Positions 59,148 to 64,000 of a stretch of DNA of 64,000 bases are shown here, one piece after another. This stretch comes from DATJGF01 sp035495315. GTDB taxonomy: Bacteria; Verrucomicrobiota; Verrucomicrobiia; Limisphaerales; UBA8199. Position 1 is the stretch's first letter. The number at the start of each line of letters is the position of its first letter. Under the pieces are notes generated by a model. It saw nothing but the letters and a program-made list of their open reading frames with translations. It did not search any database and was not told the DNA's origin. A program made the translations under genes and the position numbers. The stretch spans positions 6,315-70,314 of the forward strand of contig DATJGF010000232.1 in assembly GCA_035495315.1 (NCBI GenBank). The letters run 5' to 3'.

Positions 59148-59175
59148 TGCAAGTGGTATTTGCTTTGCTACATTA
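59148..59175 (+). promoter_or_regulatory. Candidate sigma70-type promoter of the str operon
   Basis: TTGCAA (-35) and TACATT (-10) are separated by 16 bases. Each matches four of six consensus bases, and the predicted leader would be about 40 bases to rpsL. Only positional plausibility supports it. Confidence 0.4.
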
Positions 59176-59220
59176 CGCGTTCCGTTTCCCTAGCCAGGGA
59201 ACGGTCAGATTTTACACGAA

Positions 59221-59643
59221 ATGCCGACAATTAACCAGTTGGTCCGCAAGGGCCGCAGTAAGCTGAAGCATAAGTCCAAGTCGCCCGCCTTGGACAACTC
59301 GCCCTTCCGGCGCGGTGTCTGCATCCAGGTGATGACACGCACACCCAAGAAGCCCAATTCCGCGATGCGCAAAGTCGCCAAGGTCCGTCTCACAAACGGG
59401 TATGAAGTGATTGCTTATATTCCGGATGAAGGCCACAACCTGCAGGAGCACTCGATTGTCCTGGTTCGCGGTGGCCGCGTGAAGGACTTGCCGGGTGTTC
59501 GTTACCATATTGTTCGCGGCACGCTGGATGCCGCCGGAGTTGAAAAACGCCGCGTCAGCCGCTCCAAATACGGAGTCAAGCGCCCGAAGGAAGGGGCCAA
59601 ACCCGCAGCCGCAGCGCCGGCCGCAGCCGCGCCGGCCGCGTGA
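59221..59643 (+). CDS. rpsL: 30S ribosomal protein S12
   Basis: 140 aa. The family sequence is clear: MPTINQLVRKGR, then QVMTRTPKKPNSAMRKVAKVRLTNGYEVIAYIPDEGHNLQEHSIVLVRGGRVKDLPGVRYHIVRG. The decoding-centre lysine region KKPNSA and the aspartate loop are intact. The C-terminus is extended by Ala/Pro residues (EGAKPAAAAPAAAAPAA) beyond the usual 124-aa length, a tail not needed for ribosome function. It is the first gene of the str operon. Confidence 0.98.
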   Translation: MPTINQLVRKGRSKLKHKSKSPALDNSPFRRGVCIQVMTRTPKKPNSAMRKVAKVRLTNGYEVIAYIPDEGHNLQEHSIVLVRGGRVKDLPGVRYHIVRGTLDAAGVEKRRVSRSKYGVKRPKEGAKPAAAAPAAAAPAA

Positions 59644-59649
59644 TCACTA

Positions 59650-59673
59650 TTTTAACGCTTTAACGTTTTAACG
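59650..59673. repeat. Three octamer repeats between rpsL and rpsG
   Basis: TTTTAACG, CTTTAACG, TTTTAACG follow each other in the 43-base spacer. Confidence 0.65.
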
Positions 59674-59686
59674 ACCTAATCAATAC

Positions 59687-60160
59687 ATGTCTCGACGTCG
59701 TCAAGCCATCAGGCGCCCCGTCATCAAAGATGCGAAGTTCAACAGCACGTTGGTTTCGCGTTTGGTGAACACCGTTATGGAACGCGGCAAGAAGACGGTT
59801 GCCCAGCGCATTGTTTACGGCGCTTTCGACCAGATTGCCGAAAAGAATCCGACCACCAACCCGCTGGATGTGCTCCAGCGAGCCGTGGATAACGCCAAAC
59901 CCCGCCTTGAAGTCAAGGCGCGCCGTGTCGGTGGCGCTACTTATCAGGTGCCACTGGAAGTCCCGTCCGATCGCCAGTTTGCCCTGGCGTTGCGTTGGCT
60001 GGTCGATTTCGCCGACTCGCGCAAAGGGATCCCCATGAAGCAGGCCCTGGCGTTGGAGATATTGGACGCTTATCAAGGGCAGGGGAACGCGATTCGAAAA
60101 CGCGACGAAGTTCACAAAATGGCCCAGGCCAATAAGGCATTTGCACATTTCCGCTGGTAG
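59687..60160 (+). CDS. rpsG: 30S ribosomal protein S7
   Basis: A 157-aa protein of normal length. MSRRRQAIRRPVIKDAKFNSTLVSRLVNTVMERGKKTVAQRIVYGAFDQI is the typical start, followed by KPRLEVKARRVGGATYQVPLEV and a final KRDEVHKMAQANKAFAHFRW. It binds 16S rRNA in the head of the small subunit and is expected in the str operon next to rpsL. It begins 43 bases after rpsL, a spacer that holds the octamer repeats. Confidence 0.98.
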   Translation: MSRRRQAIRRPVIKDAKFNSTLVSRLVNTVMERGKKTVAQRIVYGAFDQIAEKNPTTNPLDVLQRAVDNAKPRLEVKARRVGGATYQVPLEVPSDRQFALALRWLVDFADSRKGIPMKQALALEILDAYQGQGNAIRKRDEVHKMAQANKAFAHFRW

Positions 60161-60165
60161 GATAC

Positions 60166-60212
60166 TATAATTGTAGTACGCCCCGACGGCCGAAAGTTCT
60201 CGGGGCGTTTTC
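60166..60212 (+). promoter_or_regulatory. TATAAT box and hairpin between rpsG and fusA
   Basis: A perfect TATAAT lies at 60166-60171. It is followed by an 8-bp stem (CGCCCCGA at 60179-60186, TCGGGGCG at 60200-60207) and TTTT at 60208. This could be an intrinsic terminator or attenuator within the operon, or a 5' hairpin of a separate fusA transcript. No strong -35 is seen. Confidence 0.5.
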
Positions 60213-60255
60213 ATTGTTAGCTGGCGCAATTTTAAAAACATATCTGGAGCATTAG

Positions 60256-62454
60256 ATGGAAGCCGTAGTCGAAAAAAACAAAACCGCCCCGGCGGGCCGG
60301 ACTTCGCCCAATTCGCCCAGCCGCCCTTACCCGATGGAGCGAACACGCAATATCGGGATCGCGGCGCATATTGACGCGGGCAAAACGACCACGACCGAGC
60401 GCATCCTGTTTTACACCGGGCTCATTCACAAAATGGGCGACGTCGACGACGGCAATACCGTGACCGACTGGATGGAACAGGAGCGGGAGCGTGGCATTAC
60501 GATTACGTCTGCCGCGACAACTTGTTACTGGACCCAGAAAGACGACAGCACCTACAAAATGTATTCCGGCGTGCCGCACCGGGTGAACATCATTGACACT
60601 CCAGGCCACGTCGATTTTACGGCGGAAGTTGAGCGTTCGATGCGCGTGCTTGATGGCGCGGTTGCGGTTTTCTGCGGTGTCGCCGGCGTTCAGCCTCAGT
60701 CCGAAACCGTATGGCGCCAGGCCACCAAATACAAGGTCCCGCGAATTGCCTTCGTCAATAAAATGGACCGCACCGGGGCCAATTTCGAAAATGCGTTGGA
60801 CGACATGCGCAAAAAACTCGGCGCCTACGCCTATCCCATTTTCCTGCCGATCGGCAAAGAAGATAATTTCAGCGGCGTCATCGATATCGTGAATCAACAA
60901 GCGATCGTTTATGACGACTCGGATGAAGTTGGCCTGAAATATTCTGTCACCGATATTCCGGCGGAACTGAAAGAAACCGCGCAAGCAGCCTTGGCCGAAC
61001 TGATCGACGCTGTTTCGAATAAAGACGACCAGATCGCGGAGTTGGTCATCGAAAACAAACCGATCACGCCCAAAGAGTTGAAGCCGGCGATTCGCCGCCT
61101 GACTTGCAAGATCGAACTGATCCCGGTGTTGTGCGGTTCGGCGTTCAAGAAACGCGGTGTGCAACCTCTGGTCGATGCGGTGGTTGACTATTTGCCGTCG
61201 CCGCTGGACGTCCCGCCCGCGGTCGGCATCGTTCCGGATTCCAATCAGCAGATCGAGGTGCAATCCGATGATAACGGCAAGTTCTGTTCGCTCGCGTTTA
61301 AGCTGTGGACGGATCCCTACGTCGGCAAGCTGGTGTTTTTCCGAGTTTATAGCGGCCAGCTTAAGAAGGGCGACGTCATTTACAATCCGCGCACGCGCAA
61401 ACGCGAACGCGTCAGCCGCGTAATGATGATTCAGGCGGATAAACGGATTGATGTGGAAACGACTTATGCGGGTGACATCGCCGCGCTGGTCGGCCTGAAG
61501 AACATCACCACGGGTGATACGCTCTGCGATGAAGATTTCGAGATCATGCTCGAACCGCCGACCTTCCCCGAACCGGTGATTTCGATGGCAGTCGAGCCCA
61601 AGACGAAAGCCGACCGTGAGAAGATGAGCGAAGGACTTCAGCGTCTGGCTGAAGAAGACCCGACGTTCCGTTGCTTTACCAACGAGGAAACCGGGCAGTT
61701 GATCATTGCCGGGATGGGTGAACTCCACCTGGAAATTATTCGGGACCGGCTGTTCCGGGAGTTCAAGGTCGGCGCCAATGCCGGCGCGCCGCAGATCGCT
61801 TATCGCGAGACCGTGACCAAAGGCGCGGAAGGTGAAGGCAAGTTCATTCGCCAATCGGGTGGGCGCGGTCAGTATGGACACGCGATGATTACGCTGGCCC
61901 CCAACGAACGCGGCAAGGGTGTCGAGATCGAAAACAAGATCGTCGGCGGCGCGATTCCGAAGGAGTATATCCCTGCTGTTATCGACGGCGTTGAAGAAGC
62001 GATCGCCGGCGGCGTGTTGGCTGGCTATCCGATGGTGGACGTCAAAGTCCAGGTTGTCGACGGAACCTTCCACGAAGTCGACTCGAGCGAGTTGGCGTTT
62101 AAGATGGCGGGTATCTTTGCGCTGAAGGATGCCGCCAAGAAAGCCAATGCGATCCTGCTGGAGCCGATCATGAAGGTGGAAGTGACCACACCCGACGAAT
62201 ATCAGGGCGACCTTCTCGGCGACATCAACCGCCGTCGTGGCAAGATCGTCAACATTGAGGCTAAAGACACCGTCACCGTGTTGAGTGCGGAGGTGCCGCT
62301 GGCCGAAATGTTCGGGTATGCGACCGCGATCCGATCACTTTCCAAGGGTCGCGCCTCTTACTCAATGGAGCCGTTCAGGTTCGAACCAGTCCCCGCCAAC
62401 ATCGTTGCGGGCATTTTAGACGCCGCCAAAGGCAAACCCGCCGCCAGGGCGTAG
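60256..62454 (+). CDS. fusA: Elongation factor G
   Basis: A 732-aa translational GTPase that drives ribosome translocation. G domains are intact: IAAHIDAGKTTTTERILFYTG (P loop), DTPGHVDFTAEVERSMRV (G3), NKMD (G4), with a GITI-type switch 1 (RERGITITSAATT). Domains II-V follow, including SGGRGQYGHAMI and the terminal YATAIRSLSKGRASYSMEPFRFEPVP. The N-terminus is extended by about 25 polar residues (MEAVVEKNKTAPAGRTSP) before MERTRNIG. It completes the str operon after a 95-base spacer with a possible attenuator. Confidence 0.98.
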   Translation: MEAVVEKNKTAPAGRTSPNSPSRPYPMERTRNIGIAAHIDAGKTTTTERILFYTGLIHKMGDVDDGNTVTDWMEQERERGITITSAATTCYWTQKDDSTYKMYSGVPHRVNIIDTPGHVDFTAEVERSMRVLDGAVAVFCGVAGVQPQSETVWRQATKYKVPRIAFVNKMDRTGANFENALDDMRKKLGAYAYPIFLPIGKEDNFSGVIDIVNQQAIVYDDSDEVGLKYSVTDIPAELKETAQAALAELIDAVSNKDDQIAELVIENKPITPKELKPAIRRLTCKIELIPVLCGSAFKKRGVQPLVDAVVDYLPSPLDVPPAVGIVPDSNQQIEVQSDDNGKFCSLAFKLWTDPYVGKLVFFRVYSGQLKKGDVIYNPRTRKRERVSRVMMIQADKRIDVETTYAGDIAALVGLKNITTGDTLCDEDFEIMLEPPTFPEPVISMAVEPKTKADREKMSEGLQRLAEEDPTFRCFTNEETGQLIIAGMGELHLEIIRDRLFREFKVGANAGAPQIAYRETVTKGAEGEGKFIRQSGGRGQYGHAMITLAPNERGKGVEIENKIVGGAIPKEYIPAVIDGVEEAIAGGVLAGYPMVDVKVQVVDGTFHEVDSSELAFKMAGIFALKDAAKKANAILLEPIMKVEVTTPDEYQGDLLGDINRRRGKIVNIEAKDTVTVLSAEVPLAEMFGYATAIRSLSKGRASYSMEPFRFEPVPANIVAGILDAAKGKPAARA

Positions 62455-62511
62455 CTGGCTATCCCAAAGCACGGCTGAACATCGGAACATTTAAGGAACG
62501 GACCTCGTGTT

Positions 62512-62553
62512 GTTCAAAGTTCGAGGATCAGCGTTCGTAGTTCGATGTTCACT
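62512..62553. repeat. Heptad repeat between convergent fusA and the S41 protease gene
   Basis: Six phased 7-base units: gttcaaa, gttcgag, gatcagc, gttcgta, gttcgat, gttcact. The last unit contains the TGA (62551-62549) that ends the S41 gene. Confidence 0.75.
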
Positions 62554-63838
62554 CTTTTCTCCTGGAGGGCGTAACGTGGGTCCACTGTTCGGGATGGTCG
62601 AGCAATCGGAGTGCGGTTAGGAGCTGCCGATCGTCGGAGGCCATGAGCTGCTGGTGAGTCATGCCCTCCTCACCGGAGGGAACCAATGGACTGATGTCGG
62701 TTGGCAGTGTGACCTGGAACTGAGGAGTGATCCCTTTATGCCAGAAGGATTCCCCTTTTGGAGTCAGCCATTCACCGACCGCCAGCAACAGCGCTGAACC
62801 ATCGGATAACCCGAATTGCTGCAACACGGTGCCAGTTCCGAAAGTGGTCTCGCCAATTAACGGGGCCCGATCCGAATCGCGCAGCGCGCCGGCCACAATT
62901 TCCGCGGCGCTGGCGGACCCTTGGTTCACCAGGACGGCCATTGGCAACTCTATGGCCTGGCCGCCGGGTTCAACCAGGATCTTGGTAATCTCTCCTTTCG
63001 CATCTTTTGTCAGCACGACGGCACCACTCTGGATAAACTGGCTGGCGACGCCAATCGCTTCTTCGAGCAGCCCGCCTGGGTCATTGCGCAGGTCAAGGAC
63101 GATCCCTTTGACACCGTCGCGTTGCAGCTCTTGGAGTGCTTTGTGCAAATCCTTCGTCACACCCGCATCGAAGGTTGCTATCCGCACATGGACAATATCG
63201 GTGCCTGGCAAGCGATGCCAGGTGACTTCATGAAGCTTAATCGAGACCCGGGCCATCGTGACCTGGCGAGTTTGGTTTGTTCGCGGGTCCTGCACTGTTA
63301 AGCTGACCTTGGTGCCTGCCGGCCCGAGAATTTTTTCGACGACCTTGCTGAGCGGCCAATCGGCAATGTCATCACCGCCGACTTTGAGGATAATTTCGCC
63401 CGGGCGCAGCCCGGCTCGCTGCGCGGGTGAACCGTCAATGGGCGCGACAATTACCACCTGTCCATTTTTCATTTGGACCTCAATGCCGATGCCTTTAAGC
63501 TCGCCGCGTTCGAGGTTCTTGAGCTCGCGCACCATCTCGGGGGTGAGGAAAGTGCTATGACCGGTATCGCCCAAGGCATCGACCATGCCGCTGATGGCGC
63601 CATAGGTGAGCTCTTTGGGTTGGACTTCGGCGCGATCGACGTAATGCGCCTGAATGGTCGACCATGCCTGGGAGACGAGCTGAAAATCTTCGTATTTGTG
63701 GGAGGAAGCACAGCCCATCGCGGCGAGCCAACCCAAGCTCAACCCGCAAATCACGGCGGCAGTCACCGGCCAAGCCAGGCGTGTGCACGGCCTTTCCTCT
63801 ACTCTGTTTTCAGCGTGTCTCTCAGGCGCCAAATCCAT
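62549..63838 (-). CDS. S41 (CtpA-like) peptidase, catalytic lysine replaced by threonine
   Basis: 429 aa from the ATG at 63838, which has an AAGGA Shine-Dalgarno 7 bases upstream; earlier in-frame ATGs at 63907 and 63940 lack one. An N-terminal anchor (AWPVTAAVICGLSLGWLAAMGC) is followed by a PDZ domain (about 113-185) and the S41 core. The catalytic Ser is S310 (NQGSASAAEI) and D321 matches the supporting Asp of Prc. The position of the general-base Lys is T335, in TTFGTGTVL instead of TFGKG. The family is normally a periplasmic C-terminal processing protease; activity here is doubtful or uses another base. Confidence 0.88.
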   Translation of the reverse strand: MDLAPERHAENRVEERPCTRLAWPVTAAVICGLSLGWLAAMGCASSHKYEDFQLVSQAWSTIQAHYVDRAEVQPKELTYGAISGMVDALGDTGHSTFLTPEMVRELKNLERGELKGIGIEVQMKNGQVVIVAPIDGSPAQRAGLRPGEIILKVGGDDIADWPLSKVVEKILGPAGTKVSLTVQDPRTNQTRQVTMARVSIKLHEVTWHRLPGTDIVHVRIATFDAGVTKDLHKALQELQRDGVKGIVLDLRNDPGGLLEEAIGVASQFIQSGAVVLTKDAKGEITKILVEPGGQAIELPMAVLVNQGSASAAEIVAGALRDSDRAPLIGETTFGTGTVLQQFGLSDGSALLLAVGEWLTPKGESFWHKGITPQFQVTLPTDISPLVPSGEEGMTHQQLMASDDRQLLTALRLLDHPEQWTHVTPSRRKE

Positions 63839-64000
63839 AACTGCATCCTTATCACCCCGGTGAACGGAGCGGTTGGTTGTATTCGGGCTAGAGCAGTCTT
63901 TGCTCATATGCCACTTGCCCAGCTTCCTTTTAAATAGCATAAATCGGCGTTTGCGTCTGAAGAACGTAACAAATTGGGGCGAAAAGAGACAAGTTTCTGG

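Noticed and set aside
60232..62073. Long antisense open frame (613 codons) opposite fusA
   Set aside because: Its sequence is the shadow of the highly biased EF-G codons; it shows no family motif and fusA is certain.
1..64000. CRISPR arrays, rRNA genes or phage genes
   Set aside because: No spaced identical repeats with unique spacers, no rRNA signatures and no phage structural genes are visible.

Overview
The window looks like a chromosomal segment from a Verrucomicrobiota bacterium, most likely the Pedosphaera/Limisphaerales branch. This is inference from gene families, not a marker-gene placement. Supporting signs are: many secreted proteins with Sec, Tat or lipoprotein signals; ThuA-domain proteins and sugar isomerases; a Planctomycete-type cytochrome fused to ankyrin repeats; a prepilin-type protein with a C-terminal FVDGHV box; a TIGR03118+CHRD protein; a short str operon (rpsL-rpsG-fusA); weak Shine-Dalgarno use; and several families of small palindromic and heptanucleotide repeats.

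Layout. 1-6050: secreted proteins (a left-truncated propeller-like protein, a PQQ/BamB-like propeller, a cupredoxin, a CHRD protein) and small membrane proteins. 6070-8615 (minus): an SRPBCC protein, a GH51 arabinofuranosidase and a zinc-ribbon protein. 8838-18033 (minus): one tightly overlapping operon for a complex I/group 4 hydrogenase-like membrane complex. It has three antiporter-like subunits, HyfE-like and HyfC/NuoH-like subunits, a fused NuoC-NuoD-like subunit and a ferredoxin-NuoB-like fusion. All four Ni-binding cysteines of the large subunit are replaced, so this is an 'Ehr'-type complex and not a hydrogenase. A 37-aa coupled small ORF lies inside the operon. 18131-21881 (minus): EIIANtr, a C4 zinc-ribbon protein, a small Cys/Pro/Thr-rich protein, a sigma54-dependent response regulator and its histidine kinase.

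21987-30676: GDPD, ThuA protein, sugar isomerase, GH5-ThuA fusion, GNAT protein, ankyrin/cytochrome/terpene-cyclase-like fusion and a cupin. Two inverted 87-bp palindromic elements lie here. 30772-37284: a CzcCBA-type divalent-metal efflux system whose adaptor carries four C2HC modules. 37521-44351: a TPR protein, an orphan AbrB protein and a coupled pair of large unknown proteins.

44515-50051: a 5.4-kb stretch bounded on the left by a copy of the 3' two thirds of tRNA-Ala and on the right by the intact tRNA-Ala(GGC), as expected for a tRNA-integrated island. It holds a prepilin-like protein, two coupled alpha/beta hydrolases, a decayed hydrolase fragment and a class C beta-lactamase-like hydrolase; I see no integrase. 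50403-58855: GT2, GlnE (with an in-frame heptad-repeat insert), TrmH-family methyltransferase, MBL hydrolase, MgtE-like transporter, a glycogen-binding-domain protein and an unknown partner. 59221-62454: the str operon. 62549-63838: an S41 protease lacking its catalytic lysine.

The most interesting items are the cysteine-less Ehr complex with its coupled micro-ORF, the tRNA-bounded island, the heptad repeats that supply stop codons and invade glnE, and the mobile palindromic element.
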